This document shows positions 33,007-45,849 of a stretch of DNA of 64,000 nt, piece after piece. Each line of letters opens with the position of its first letter. Position 1 is the first letter of the stretch. The DNA is from Salvator merianae (Eukaryota > Chordata > Lepidosauria > Squamata > Teiidae). The position numbers and the translations under genes are program-made. The stretch lies in the NCBI GenBank assembly GCA_003586115.2, contig QVOM02000119.1, forward strand, positions 46,178,742 to 46,242,741, written 5' to 3'. The notes under the pieces are model-generated. The model worked only from the letters and a program-made list of their open reading frames with translations, ran no database searches and had not been told where the DNA came from.

Positions 33007-34270
33007 TAGGAACTATCCTCCATTTCTTGTTGTGCCTTGCACTCAACGCAGTCATAGCACAGCCTTTCCTTGACGGCAACTCTTCAGTCTAGTAGAGGGG
33101 AAGACTGCACTATACGAGTGGCCTTGAACCCAGCAAAAACAAAAATGAATAAACAAAAAGGCTGCTGGTCATTTCTGGTGATTGATCTTCCTGCAGCATT
33201 GACAGAAGAATGACATGGGATGAAGACTATTCGATTACAGCCCACAAGAGGAGTGGAGGAATTGTTTTCACACTCTCACTTCTCTTAGGACTTCGCCACA
33301 GTGCTTTCTTTGATTTTGGATTTTAATGTTCTGCTTTTAAAAAAGGTCTCTAATGGAAATGCTGCCGGGTAAAATACCTTTCTGTTAAGGTTCTTTCCCC
33401 CCCGCCCCTTCTCTTAATTCAAACATGGCAGTTTTTAAATTGAAACAGACCCAGATTATTTAATGTTTGTGAAATTATGAGAATCCTCTACATGTTAATT
33501 CTATTGTTTAGTATTTTTTTTAAAGAAATTAGTAATGAAAAGGTATTAGCTTCCCTGACATCTGTGTTTGTTGGTTTTATGTAATCATCATGCCATTTAA
33601 TCCTCTAGAGAAAGAGGTTCTGTAAATCAGTGTGACATAGAAATCAGAGTTTTATGAATGGCTTAAAAAAGAGGAATTAATAATAATGCATGAAAATGCA
33701 CCTTGTATTACATATTTTTGTGGGAGAGTAAAAAAACTATAAGAGCAAGTATGAATATTTATGATAAAGGAAGACATTAATTATGAAGAGTTTGAATTTA
33801 TTTTAAAATTAAATAAGCTGTTGCTACTGTAATATCTGCAATAGCAGTAACAGAGGGACATCGGTGTGCTAGATGCTTCACTAAAGCATGAAGCCAATCA
33901 GCAATTGCACTACAGGTACATGCAACTGTGCACAGATTTTCAAGTTGTTATAGCCATGCTTTGAGTTTTTAAAGATCTGAAAGATGGTTTTAATCAAAAC
34001 TAGGAACTTTATCAAAATTTTCTGTCTCAGAAAGCTGGTTCAACTCAAAAGGTTTGTTTTCCGAAGCAAAACATTTTAAAAATTCCAAAGTAATCACTTA
34101 TTTCCACAAACGAGTTGAGCATTGGCTTGACAGTTGATTTAATGTAATTTTATTACAATTTTCTTTCAACTGTTTTAGTTTTTTAGTGTCTTTGTGAACT
34201 ATTTGTATAATAACATGTATATTTCAGTGGAACTGAATGAATTATAACAATAAAAATATCAATTGTAGGC
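33007..34270 (+). other. ANKS1B: ANKS1B 3' UTR (end uncertain)
   Basis: Sequence after the TGA stop is AT-rich, lacks recognisable transposon sequence, and has no ORF of note, as expected of a long neuronal 3' UTR. A clear AATAAA at 34249-34254 gives a natural end near 34270. A second AATAAA at 34779-34784 could extend it. The limits are inferred, because cleavage sites cannot be read from sequence alone. Confidence 0.55.
34249..34254 (+). promoter_or_regulatory. ANKS1B: Candidate ANKS1B polyadenylation signal AATAAA
   Basis: This is a canonical AATAAA hexamer about 1.24 kb after the ANKS1B stop, in an AT-rich, transposon-free context. An alternative is the AATAAA at 34779-34784. RNA 3'-end data would decide between them. 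Confidence 0.45.
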
Positions 34271-34778
34271 GGAAAAATGACATTTTAATGTATGTTCTAT
34301 CCAGTCAAATTGTGAATCATTTTGAACTTCATTATAGAAATACTGATGAATAGTGTGGTTGACTTACATGTTTTTTTAAATTATTCTTTCATATTTAACT
34401 GAAAGTTTTCCATTATACTCAGTACCTGAATTTTTAACAAAATTGATAATTGAACTAATTTAAAACTAAAAATTGTATATGGTTTAGTTGAACCTAAGCA
34501 TAGTGCTGAATGACAAAAAAAAAAAAAACTTTTAATACAGTATTCAGTTTACTTGAACCAATCAGCTCCTTGTATATATGTTGCCTATTCATTGTTGATA
34601 TGTATGTAGTAGGCTGACAGTAAAAACACTGGAAAAAATAGTACCAAAAGGAATATTGTATAGGAGACAAGTAAATAGTAGCCTCACTGCAACAAATAAT
34701 TATGTGTAAATATGCTTGGGCTTCCAGTTATAAATTTTGTAATTTTTGTCATTATTTATATCCTATAAAAGCACACAA

Positions 34779-34784
34779 AATAAA
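34779..34784 (+). promoter_or_regulatory. ANKS1B: Second candidate ANKS1B polyadenylation signal AATAAA
   Basis: This AATAAA lies about 1.77 kb after the stop and just before transposon-like sequence begins near 34.89 kb. It is the latest plausible signal before the intergenic repeats. Confidence 0.35.
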
Positions 34785-34889
34785 TTTAAGTTGTACAGTC
34801 AATATTTGCTTTGGGAACATTTTTAGGGTACATGTTGAAGAATAGACTATTCTGAAGCAACAGTTCACACAACTAACTGTGGAAAACAT

Positions 34890-35215
34890 TGCAGCCTCTA
34901 TACAACTGACTTTTGTGGGTGCAGTGCGGTGAGTGCATGTGGTGGTGTGACAGTGGCTGCAGCCACAACTGTGCAGTTGTATGCTGCATCCAGATTGCCA
35001 TGGCAACAGCTGGGCTCTCACAGGATGCCGGTGTGGCCTTTGCCTCAGTGATCCAGGCAGCCCTGGTCTATCCATTTGCACTTCAAATGCTGCTGGCCAA
35101 GCAGTGAGCTACCTTAGACCTTGAAGTGTGAATGGTCACCATCACACTTGATCTTCACCGGTCTGGTATAGTATTATTATACCATACCAGGTCAGCAAGT
35201 GTGAAACAGGCCCTA
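34890..35215 (+). mobile_element. Family A element, copy 3
   Basis: It contains cagattgccatggcaacagc, then gccttagacc-like text, and a hairpin ggtatagta..taccatacc near 35166-35189. The ending ccaggtcagcaagtgtgaaa matches the inner arm of the element at 226-375. Links family A with the element at 226 (inference). Confidence 0.45.
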
Positions 35216-36399
35216 AAACTGAACACTATGGCACTGACTGTAGGTGTTGGAACATATGAAGTCTTTAGGTCATCCAGGAGAACTAAGCAGAAAGACATTA
35301 GTAGAAAGCCAAGAGCAAAGCCTTAAAAGGCTCCACTATGTGGCTGGAAAGGAGATGAAGATTTGCTTTTTACAGAACCATAGATGAGCAAGTGGACAGA
35401 TAGGATTTGCTGAAAAAAGGTACAAACCCATTAGACACAATTCAATGAAGCAAAGGAGGATGATCAGTTACATCAAGGCGGAAGCGAGGCTATGCATAAT
35501 GAAGACAGAAGGGATCTCTGTATTTAGCAAGGTGAAGACAACTAACATCAATGGGATACAGGTAAACAAAATCTGATTATAAGGAAAAGTCTGTAGGTCA
35601 GTCTTCAAGCACATACCTATGATCTCAAATTCAATCGTATCTGTAGAAATGGCTGGGCAGTTGGAAGACCTGAAATGCTGTTCACTGTCAGCGTAGAACT
35701 ATGTGTAGGTGGTCCTACCTGGTGCAAGGTAGTTTTTTTTATAAGGAAGCTGGAAATAAACAATGGCATTAAGAGTTGGAATGCTCCAAGAGTTTGGCAT
35801 TAAAGGGCAGAAGTAAAAGATGAGGATGTCCTTCAATATAAAAAGAAAAGTGGCAGAGGAGGCAATGAGTGATAAAAGGACTCAGGAAGAGAATTTTGCC
35901 ATGGAAAGATGGCGTAATGGTATGCAGAATCATCAGATGAGGAAGCAACTCATTAATTGATATGGGATAGAAAGGAATGCATTAAGGAACACGCAAGCAG
36001 GAAGGAGCAGAAAATTGAAAGACAGAGCAGAGTTGTTTTATCAATAAAGGAAGTGACAAAAACTTGGACAGTGAAGTAGGTGGCAGGCAGGCAAAGGAGA
36101 AGAAGGAGAAGACAAACAGTGTTCTGGAATTACTAACATGAATCAACATGGTACTTCAATATTGCTTAACAAAATAGACATAACTTTAACCATCTGTCCA
36201 TTCTTCTGCTCCCTTGGGGACATTTAAGTATATGGGATTGTGAAAGGAGTTTGCCAAAGAAGTGAGCGATTTGTTTAATAAACTTTCTGAACAAAGTACT
36301 AAAACATAAGACATAAATTAAAGAGAATAAAGATTTGGAAGGTGATATGCAGATGAAATGGAGGGAAAACAATGCCAAGAAAGAAACTACACCAAGGAA

Positions 36400-37065
36400 C
36401 TGAGGCCGCTTCTCCATGTGGCATTCAAAACACCTCTGCAGCACCCAGTGCTGAAGGGACATGAGAGTTCATGGAGGAACATCAATCCCCCTCCAAGTCA
36501 CAAAAACCTCAGTGTGCAAAATGAAGCTCGAACGGGGCTTCTTGCACATTGAGCAGGGTCCTCGACATAGTGAAATTGGCCACTTCTGTGTGCAGGCCTT
36601 CTGCAACTGCACGCAAAAGGCAAGCAGGACCTCCAAGTACAGGAATGAAGACTTCAAATGGTGGCTTCAGGGATGGTAGTGGAGCATCTGTGTCAACCCC
36701 ATGTAAAATGCACAGTAGCCTATTTCAGAACTCTGATGGTGGGTTTCCCTGCAATAGCGCTATTGCTATTGTAATTGGAACCACCACTGTCGCTCTGGCC
36801 GCCATGCATGTATGTGGGCCAAAAAGATGACCACACATGCACAGTGTTCACGTTTGTGCACTTCCCAGGTATTTCACACCAGCAAAATACCTGAACGTGC
36901 ACATCACTAAAACATGCAAAGTGTGCCCCCCCATGGTGTCTAGCCAACAGATGGTAATTCCAGAGGGGCTTTTCTTCAGAATATTGCTGGTTAGCATGAT
37001 ATTTAGATGGCATCTGGAGCTGGCCATACTTTCGGATCTGTACTGCAATCTGCACTTCTAGTTTA
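36400..37065 (+). mobile_element. Family E element, copy 1
   Basis: The sequence starts gcttctccatgtggcattca and includes gaacatcaatccccctccaa and gcaaaatgaagctc. It corresponds, reversed, to 40370-40715. A perfect 16-bp palindrome gcaatagcgctattgc lies at 36751-36766. No ORF. Confidence 0.5.
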
Positions 37066-37119
37066 TACTAAAGCAGGAACTGGGAAATATTGGAAACTAT
37101 ATTTCCAATATTATTAATG

Positions 37120-37345
37120 GCTACTAGAATGGATGCTTAGGTACTGTCTTCAGGTTGGTAAGACAGGCAGGATGTCTGTAAAACCATTTGCGGGGAGTCA
37201 AGAGCCAGGGAAGGTTTTGCTTTTTATTCTGCTTGAGAATGCCCAGAAGTAATTGGTGGGCCACTGTGTGAAACAGAATGCTGGACTAGATGGGCCATGG
37301 CCTGATCCAGCAAGGGTCCTCTTATGTTCTTATGTTATGTTCTTA
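37120..37345 (+). mobile_element. CR1/L3-type LINE 3' end
   Basis: Ends with ggtgggccactgtgtgaaac, agaatgctggactagatgg, gcctgatccagcaagggtcc and the tail cttatgttcttatg. It begins at ggctactagaatggatgctt, the junction of ORF2 and 3' UTR. Forward counterpart of the fragment at 12236-12637. Confidence 0.75.
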
Positions 37346-38309
37346 TGCAGACACAGCCTATTTCTGTTACAGAATTTTATCTCCAGAAAGCCACATTATC
37401 ATGGTTACAATGGATGCAAGATGGGATCATATGCAAATTATGTCTTCTATATTATAACTGTTTCCAAACAATGGAAATAGAGATAGCTCACTATTTTAAG
37501 GATCATACTTCAGCAACTAATATAAAAGAAAAGCAGTGCTGACATTTTCTTGAAGCTTTTTGCATATGCACTATAGAAACAAAACAATTGGTACCAGAAA
37601 AAAACCTAGATATAACTACTCCTAGCAGAAAAGAACAGTACAAGTGGACATATACACCCTAACTTAGAAACGTCTGCACTAAAGTCATGTAATAATGCAG
37701 TAGCTAGGAGAAATAAAATCTTCACAGGCACCAATAACATAAAACATCAGGACATTTAGAACCTAGACTGAAAATGCAAATAATTAGCTGTTTTTTTGAA
37801 GCAAAATATGAGATTATCGCTACCATCAACTAAGAATTGCTTAATTCTCCAGTAAGGTGCGATTTTAAATGTCTTGCATAATTGTATTAAGAAGAAAGAG
37901 AGAGGACATATCCACCCTAAAAAATATATAGCAGAAAACAGATGTCTTCAAAAACAAAGCAAATCCCATCCACAAGGATTCCAACAAACTCCCTCTGCTT
38001 AAAGAAATTCTTAATTTTTAATTCCAGTCAGTACTGTGCAATACCATTTCTTCATGTTGAGTTCCAATGAGTACCATACAATACCATTTCTTCCATTTAG
38101 AGATGTAAATAAGGCACAGAGTAAACATGCCTGAATCATTCTTTAATCTTTAAAAATTCAGGCAACGCCCACATAGTACCTGAAGGTTGCTGTGAGACTG
38201 CAGCAAAAACACACTGGTCACACATCTCTGCAGCCCAAGAGTGTTCCTAGGGTGCAAGATATCCACGATCTTGTGCTCTCAGATCACACACTGTGCCCTT
38301 AAGTGCTTA

Positions 38310-38600
38310 TTAGAGTACTAGTCGTGATAAACCACTGTAGAGAAGTCTGTCAGCACCACAGTAGTTTACGGGTACTGGGCTGTTCAAACCTGCCTGATCC
38401 AAGAGCGAGCACAGAAAAACGACCAATTTCCATGGCCTTCCTGTGCCCTCCAAGGAACCCTGGGCAGAAACACTGAACTGGGGAGCAAAGGTGCTCTGGT
38501 GCGGTGTTCCTTTGCCCGGAGCATCAGCAGGCATGCGAATAAAAAGCGTGGCAAGTGAAGATTGCTCCGTGAGCAATCTCCACGTATGGCACAGTTTTTG
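38310..38600. mobile_element. Repeat-like block, possible family D relative
   Basis: Contains cgaccaatttccatggcctt, comparable to family D, and an end hairpin gattgctccgtgagcaatc (38564-38582). No ORF. Weak assignment. Confidence 0.3.
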
Positions 38601-39186
38601 ACATCATATAGAACCTGTCTTAATCTACTTCATTCTGCATCTAGCAGAGTGCTGTGTGCTTACACCTGTACAAAACACTTGCATTTTATTTGCTGAAATT
38701 ACTATTATTAGTACCTTTGACATTTGGGACTACTGACATTTTCTTGAGTTTGCAATTTGTGTACATACATGATGCAGTTACAGAACAAATACTAGGATTG
38801 TTTACTAAAGTATGTATAGTTTCTATTGCATAAACAAACCCTGCAAACTATGTATAAATCGATACAAATATATTGACTGAAATAATATTAAAATGATTAA
38901 GCCTTCTTGGTGATGCATCACCTGCTTATTCTGGAAAAAAAGATGCTTCTGAGAAGACAATGATAGTGAATCACAAAAAATTGGCTTTGCCTAGGGACAA
39001 AATGACTCATTCTGCTATCTTTGGAGGAAAAGGAAGATACATACTCAAAATGCAGTAGCTGGTCAATTTAACAGAAACTGAGCTAAAACATTCATCTCAA
39101 TTTCATCAGTAAAGCTCACGTCAAAAAACTTTGTTCTCAAAGGATAATTTTATATATATAATGTACACGCATGCGTGCTCATGTAT

Positions 39187-39400
39187 GTAATTTATCTCAC
39201 CTTTCTCCAAAGAACCCAAGGCAGTGCACATCATTTTCCTCACCTCCCTTTTATCCCTGCAACAACCCTGTCAGGTAACTTAGGCTGAGAGGCTGTGAAT
39301 GGCCATGTCCATCCAAACAGCTTTCATAACAGAGTGGGGGTTTGAACACAGGAATTCTTAGGTTCTATCCTGATGCATTAGCAACTGCATTCATTAATAC
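39187..39400 (-). mobile_element. tRNA-SINE with L2-like tail
   Basis: In reverse it reads a B-box-like gtgttcaaaccc, then the body cagcctaagttacctgacag and ggttgttgcagggataaaag, and a gccttgggttctttggagaa tail. This is the common squamate tRNA-headed SINE with an L2-type end. More complete than the copy at 24277. Confidence 0.6.
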
Positions 39401-39439
39401 TGCTAGTTAACAATAATAAATAGAATAAACACCGCCTTC

Positions 39440-39690
39440 CCTACAACTATACCTGGGATAGGGCCTTCTCAGTGGTAGCTCTCAGATTATGGAATAATCT
39501 CCCTCATGAGGTGCACCAGGCACCTTCACTTCATAGGTTCAGAAAATCTGTGAGGACGCACCTATTAACCCTGGCTGAGGAAACAGCGTCCGCTCCCCTC
39601 TTTTTTTAGTGTGTCCATTTTATGTTTTGTTTTTATTGCTGTAACCTGCCCTGAAACCTTCAGGTATAAGATGGGATAGAAATACAAACA
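39440..39690 (+). mobile_element. L2-type LINE 3' end
   Basis: The text gggccttctcagtggtagct, ctcagattatggaataatct and ccctcatgaggtgc encodes the familiar RAFSVVALRLWNNLPHEV C-terminus of L2 ORF2. A 3' tail follows, ctgtaacctgccctgaaacc and gatgggatagaaatacaaa. Truncated at the 5' side. Confidence 0.75.
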
Positions 39691-39987
39691 CACACATATT
39701 TTATGGTGCATTACAAAGAAAAAACTAGTACTGAGATAGACTACAGAAATGCAGGTATTTGTTGCTTAATTTAAAAATTAATTTGATAGTTTGATTTGCA
39801 TGAACAAATATAGCCGTTCTACTCTACAAGATACTAAACTGCTGTGTGCACTGGTAGTGGAGCACCTTCAGCAGTTCATGGGATTCAGAGCTACCATGCT
39901 TATGAAACGAAATTTACAAGCTCTACTCTTCCTCATTTTATGTGCCCACAAAAAATTGAAATCCTCACTCTGCGAGTGCGTGTGTGT

Positions 39988-40015
39988 GCATGTGTGCGCG
40001 TGTGTGTATTCACAT
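39988..40015. repeat. GT/GC-rich dinucleotide microsatellite
   Basis: Interrupted (TG)n tract with CA and CG variants, about 30 bp. Confidence 0.8.
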
Positions 40016-40369
40016 ACATATATTCTTTTAAAACAATGATCCTGCTGTTCTTCCATTCTGGTGTTATAGATGATGTATATCCAATTGCCAGCTCTCCTAT
40101 TATTATACTGACTAGACTCTGATCTGCTTAACTCTATACAAGCTGATGGTTTTCTGTGCCTTCAGATCATATCCCTTGAAGCCTGCACAGGGACAACCAA
40201 AAAAAATCAAGCTTCCCCACCTTCTCCTCTCCTCTATAAATAGAAAGAGCTTCAGGTATTAACATTCTATTCCTCGACAATCAACATCACCTGTTTTCAT
40301 TTTGCTGCTTTAAAATTTTGAAACTGCCATGGTTTCAAGTAGCAAGCTACTGACTGATAATCTTTGCAT

Positions 40370-40715
40370 CGTATTAAGGCACGACACGAGACCACCGGAT
40401 GTACAGCCATGTACAGCTCCACCACCTGCGCTGGAGGGGGCTGCCCTTGTGGCCTCAGCAAGGAGTTTGACGTCTCTATTGCCATTACCAAAGCTGTGAT
40501 TCTCAAACCAGCCCGTGTGCAAACACTGACTTACTGGGCAAGATGGCCGACTGAGTGTGTGAGAAACTGCTTCTTCTGCACTGAACTGCATGTACCTTGG
40601 AGGGGGACAAAAGTCCCTCCACTCATCCTCACACTTCTTTGGCATGCGGGGCTGTGGAGATGGGCAGGCTTAAATGCTCCTCCAAGATGTCTTGAATGCC
40701 ATGTGGAGATGTTAC
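40370..40715 (-). mobile_element. Family E element, copy 2
   Basis: The reverse complement shares the gtggcattcaa start and the ccccctccaaggtacat region with 36400-36560. It includes attgccattaccaaagctgt at the site of the 36751 palindrome. Confidence 0.45.
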
Positions 40716-41639
40716 CAATAAAAAAGTAGAGAAGTGTGTTTCCATATACTTTAATATCTCACACCTGTTTAGAAGCATGATATAACCCACCCTTGCCATG
40801 GTTTAGAAACTGTTTTGTTTTGGCTGTGAAGGGCGGAATTAATTAATGGAGCTGAAGCTGTCAGTATACTATATGCTAGTTTGTGAGCTAGCAAATTTTT
40901 CTCACCAAGTTTATCAAAAACAAGTACCTAAGAACTCTCCTTCAGGGGAAATGAAAAACCATTTTTTAAAAACTGAAATATTCTATTACAACCCTGTCAA
41001 ATGCTTCTGGGCGAAGCATTTATTCTTTCATGCTCAGGTTGTGGGAATCCAGTCTTTAATCCTAGGTTCTTCTTTACTGAAGTTAAATATACATCATAAC
41101 CCTATCTTGATTTTTAGGGGGAAAGGAAATGAACCACAGTTGCCATCTAAAGACTGCTCTGCCACACTGCAAAATAGCTTTAAACAGGTATGCACAAGAC
41201 ACTCAACCGCCAAAGGAAAAGGAACTCAAAACATTTTTAAAGAGCAAATTATTCAAAAATAGCATCGCAAAAGGACTTTTGATGTCCTGTGACTTCACAC
41301 AGCAGCCACGAGATGCCATAAAGCAATTTGAACTAGTTTGCCTATACAGTATTAGAAGATATAAAATTACTGTGCTCATCACTAGGCAACAGAGAAAGGA
41401 AATTCAGACATAAATAGAATACCCAAGCTTCCAAGGCAACGCAATTCGCCATATCACATCCCCTACACTCACAAGAGAACAGTCAAATGTAAGCCACGCT
41501 TTGGGTTTATGTATGTGAGCTGAGAAAACAGAACTTGGACTCATGTGGTAAGGGTGAAGTACATACTCCAGGCTCATTCACAAAGCAGCAAACCATAAAT
41601 AAAAAACGCAAGACTAATGACGCATCCAATCCAGTGGCT

Positions 41640-42125
41640 TGTTCTCATGATGACAAACAGATGCATACGGAAACCAGGGGCCAGACGTAAGTACAAACCT
41701 TCCCTGCTTGCAGTCTCCCAGCAGCTGGTCTTTCAAGGTACACATAGCCTCCTCCTCTAGCCATGGGAGCTAGTAGCCACTGATAGATCTGTCCACCCTG
41801 AACTGGTCCAAACTCTTTTTTGAAGCCCTCCAAACTGGTGGCCAATACCACATCTTGCACTAAATTCCAAAGTCCAATAATGAACTATATGGAGAAAACA
41901 TATTTTTGTCTGTCCAGACTCCTCCAATATTCCGTTTCATTGGTTTTTTGTTTTGGGGAGTTTTTGTTTTAGGGAGAAAACATCTCCTTATCCAGTTTGT
42001 CCACACTGTGCACATAGTGGAGTCCCTCCACCTCATTGCCATGTTAGTTGCCCTCCTTTGAACCTTTTCCAAATCTGGGTACATCCAAAAGTATACGCAG
42101 GATTCCAGATGAAATCGTACCATTG
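41640..42125 (-). mobile_element. CR1/L3-type LINE 3' region, internally broken
   Basis: On the - strand the frames LEKVQRRATNMA, NIGGVWTDKN and LATSLEGFKKEF are recognisable as the C-terminal part of a CR1-type ORF2. A 3' UTR start with atcagtggctactagctcc follows. Interrupted by deletions and an inserted A-rich stretch. Confidence 0.7.
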
Positions 42126-42399
42126 TTTGTAGAGGTGCATTAGAATATCAGTCATTTTATTTTCAATACCATTTCTCATTACCCCTAAAAAGTTGGCTAA
42201 GAGGAGAATTCCATTAGAAATGGAGTGATGTTACATGTTGCTGATAACTGCTTGTGTGGAAAACTATGAACTGTAAAAGGACTAAGTTCTACTGCAGTAT
42301 TCATTACACTGCAATGAATGTATTCCTTGCCATATCTCATCAATGAACTGGATCAATCATATGAGTGTCTAGACTTCTGGGAAAGTGTGACTGGATAGT

Positions 42400-42990
42400 C
42401 ACCACAGGCAGTATGATATGGTCATGAGAACCGAGATATTTTCTAAGAAAATGTTTAACAGATCCTGTGAGAGCATATTCGCAATATCTAGAGAGAGAGA
42501 TTTATGTATACAGAACTTCTCAGATGCAGGATTATCTGGGTTAGATTTAACAGGCTCTCTAAGTAATTTATCAGGAACGTATGTTGTTCCAAGAAATATA
42601 TTCTTGGTATTGCTGATAATGACACTGGATAAGGAAGCTGTTAAGGTATGAATAAACATGAATGCCTTGAGGTGCAAGTGAGTAACAAACGGCTTTGAGT
42701 TTTTACTAAGAATTCTTGGAGCAGACATTAGGCTGGACAGAATGGCCTTTGATATTATGGCAGTCCTGAAATGAAAAAAATCTGAGTCTTGTGGTATGTG
42801 ATTTTCTGGTCCCAAGAAATCTTTCTTGTGTAAGGTATCCTTGTTCATTTGGAAGGATTTGTAATATTTGATGCAGCTGTTGCTGAACTTGAGATCCAGG
42901 ATGCACCTCCAACCTTCACCTTTCTTTGACAGGAATAGACACCTCAGAGCATGTTGGCTTGTGGCACCGGTTCAATGGCTCAGATTTCAA
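42400..42990 (-). pseudogene. DIRS-like retrotransposon reverse transcriptase remnant
   Basis: Read on the - strand: LFLSKKGEGWRCILDLKFSN, then CIKYYKSFQMN. Further on come LMSAPRILSKNSKPF and NTKNIFLGT. The order matches the DIRS reverse transcriptase blocks (FLVPKK-GWRPILDL-LN-IKYYK, LSSAPR-FSK, IxFLG). Catalytic aspartates are not preserved. The open frame at 42399-42848 is its longest piece. Recognition is by motif order only. Confidence 0.5.
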
Positions 42991-45089
42991 GATGATGATG
43001 ATTTTCTGTTGGATGAATGCCCACTTTTTCAGAGAAGAGACTTGAAAAATGATTTCTTAGATGCTTACATAATTCCATTGTAGTTTTTTCCTTCTGTGTT
43101 CAGTACCCATATGTCAATAGTGAAGTCTCCACACATATAGGACACTGGATAATCTCACCTACTACAATCCAATGGTAGGTGCTGGCTGTAAATACTAACA
43201 ATTGTCTTCCTTAAGGGACAGTCTTCCTTTCAAGTATCTTCTGATTAGGTAATGGAAGGAAAATGCTTTCTAGACTACTGAGGGTAAGGCATGGAATCCA
43301 GAATTACAACATCTGATTTTTTAAAAATGAAAGGGTTAAAAATGACGAGGATGACATAAAGAATAAGGTCCTGTCATCTTTTGTTTGATGTGAAAAGCAT
43401 AGTCTTCATTTTATATTTACTTATAGCTGAGAACCAAATTAGGATTAAAAATAGTATGAACAAAAGAGGAATGGACAGGCTGTGAAGATGAACCCATCTT
43501 CTGGGGAAGGCAAGGGAAAAAAATCCCTAGAAGGAATCCTAAAGGGAGTGAAAGACCCCTTGCTTCTCCTAAGCAGAGTTAGGAACTGTTATATCTGTTA
43601 GGGATCCCAGGCTTTATTCAAAATTTGCTGAACATGCTTTTCTTGTGAAGAAAACTTGCTATGCAAAGATTGTTTCTCCTGAATTGTTTTGTTAAATACA
43701 GTAAAAGTAAAATTTGAGGAAAACAGCAGAATTTTGAGTTGTACACATTTTTTTGCTGTTTGAAGATGCACAAAGCCATTTAATTAAACCCAAAAATTTT
43801 GCAAAGACCATTAGAAACCATTTGAAAATTCAGCAGAGTCAGCAAATTTGGCAATTTCCTTTCATGCATATATTCCAATTAACACAATGAGCTCAACATA
43901 GCCAGAAGCAGAAGTTCTGAGATGCCATTAGCTATCTCTCATAAAGCTAGACAAAGTGGAAAGTATTTCTTTCTTCAAATGTAATAATCTAGTGATCCCT
44001 GTTTTAATTATCTAGCTTAATTTATCTTGAGCTGAAATAGATAGATCTTAAATAATTTGAGAACCGTTGCCTTGACACACTTTCCATGAATTGCCCTCTA
44101 TTAATTCTTTAAAAAAAGAATAGCTAAACCTTTTATGTCTGTCTATTTACTAAATGTTCTTCTTCACGGATTTCCATTACCATGCACAAATAACTCTGCT
44201 TTCTTCTTCCCACTCCTCAGAATCTACAGAGTTAATTTATGGAATAAATAATATTCTCTAAAATGCTTTAAAATCATGTTCTACACATCCTTATCAATAT
44301 AAAATCTCCTCCTGAAAATATGCCAGAGACAAAAGCAAAATTGTAAACCAGAGCCAAAACTATAACCATAAACCACTATCTGCACTAGCACTCTCACTGT
44401 GGAAGACAGAGTATAAGATAGGAGTAGGCATCATTGTGTTCGTTAAGGGCAGACTCTTATAATATCAACACAGAAAAGTAAATAATTTCTGTGGGCATCA
44501 CTTCTCTCTGGAAGAAACAAATACCCAAAGAAAAAATGTCCACAGCATATTTGGAAGATTCTAGAAAGACTAGTAAACTCAGGCAAAGAACATTGATAGT
44601 TAAAACAGCAACATGTTGCTCTGGTATTGTAGAAGGTACTATAGAAAGAAATGAATCGGGATGTTCTATTCCTATTGGTGGACCATGACCACCATCTAGT
44701 GGCTTTTCTTGCCATCACAGCTGCACAGAATCTTAATTAAGAACACGTGAAAGCAGATATTTTACTATTTTTCACTGCCTCAGAATAAAGTCTTCTTGAG
44801 AATGCCTGTTAATTTATTTCTTTGTTCTGGTGTACAATGTGTACACCAGAACACATTGGACTTTGAACTATTACCTGACTTCCCTCAATTCAGTGTCTTG
44901 GTATTTGTGAAATGGTTGCTCACAAAAATTAAGAAGCAAGTATTTCTCCCATTCCTGACTCCAGTCCCATTGACTTGTAAGTTAATCTCCACTTCTGAGT
45001 AGACTTCTACAAATTTACAAAGGAAGCATTCTACACGAGTGATATGCTATTATTATTTTAACTAATAAAGTCTGGCAAATAAAGAAGAC

Positions 45090-45475
45090 TACTTAAAGGG
45101 TGTTTTCATACTTTCTACACATTATCCCATTCCTTTGTGGAATTGACCCTGCAGCACAGACACTTGTCTGCACTGTGGGGCCCTCGACTTGAATATAAGC
45201 AGGACACCAGCATTCACACATGCTGGTATTCTGCTCCTGATGTTTGCCATGACAGTGACCGGGAAGCATCCTGCTTGCTGCCATGGTGACCAACAGTGCT
45301 GGGGAACTCACAGACACACGCAGACACAGTCACAATAGGTGTGAAACAGGTGCAAATGAACTTGACCAGGAACAGGATAGCTGCTCTCAGTGAAGCTGGG
45401 GGCTGCTCCCAGCCACATAGGCCTCCACAAAGCGCAGTGACACAGTGAGCGTCCCTGTTGCATTATAGCACAAGG
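45090..45475 (-). mobile_element. Family A element, copy 4, reversed
   Basis: The reverse complement gives tttgtggaggcctatgtggc and gggagcagcc, then ttcatttgcacctg and atcaggagcagaatacc, in family order. It includes the attcacacatgctggtattc block near 45210. Confidence 0.45.
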
Positions 45476-45849
45476 CCCAGAGTACTAAAATATCCCTTCA
45501 GTTTGGTAAAGCTTTGAAGAAAGTGTTCCTACAACTATTCAGATTATTTGGAAGTCATAGTTATTATTTGGAAAGCCCTAATGCATTCTAAATTTGGCAA
45601 CAAATTCTGTTACCATTAATGACTCCAAAGCCTCTGAAATCACAAGCACCAATGACACAACCATGGCTTACTCTTTCCTTGTAATATGAAGCCTTAGATA
45701 TGTCTGAAAAGCCCCAGCATGCTTAGAATCTGATCCAAAAAGGCATGAATATCTTCTTTTTGTAGTTTTTTTTGATAAACAGGAGCAGACACTAGGAATG
45801 CCATCTAGAAAAAAAAATAATTAGGCTACCTTAAAAAAGAAAAGGAACA

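Noticed and set aside
40846..41413. Overlapping + strand ORFs of 138 and 94 codons
   Set aside because: AT-rich composition without domain, start context or homology. Probably chance.
42399..42848. 149-codon - strand ORF as a functional gene
   Set aside because: Its motifs fit a broken DIRS-like reverse transcriptase lacking catalytic residues, so it is listed as a pseudogene.
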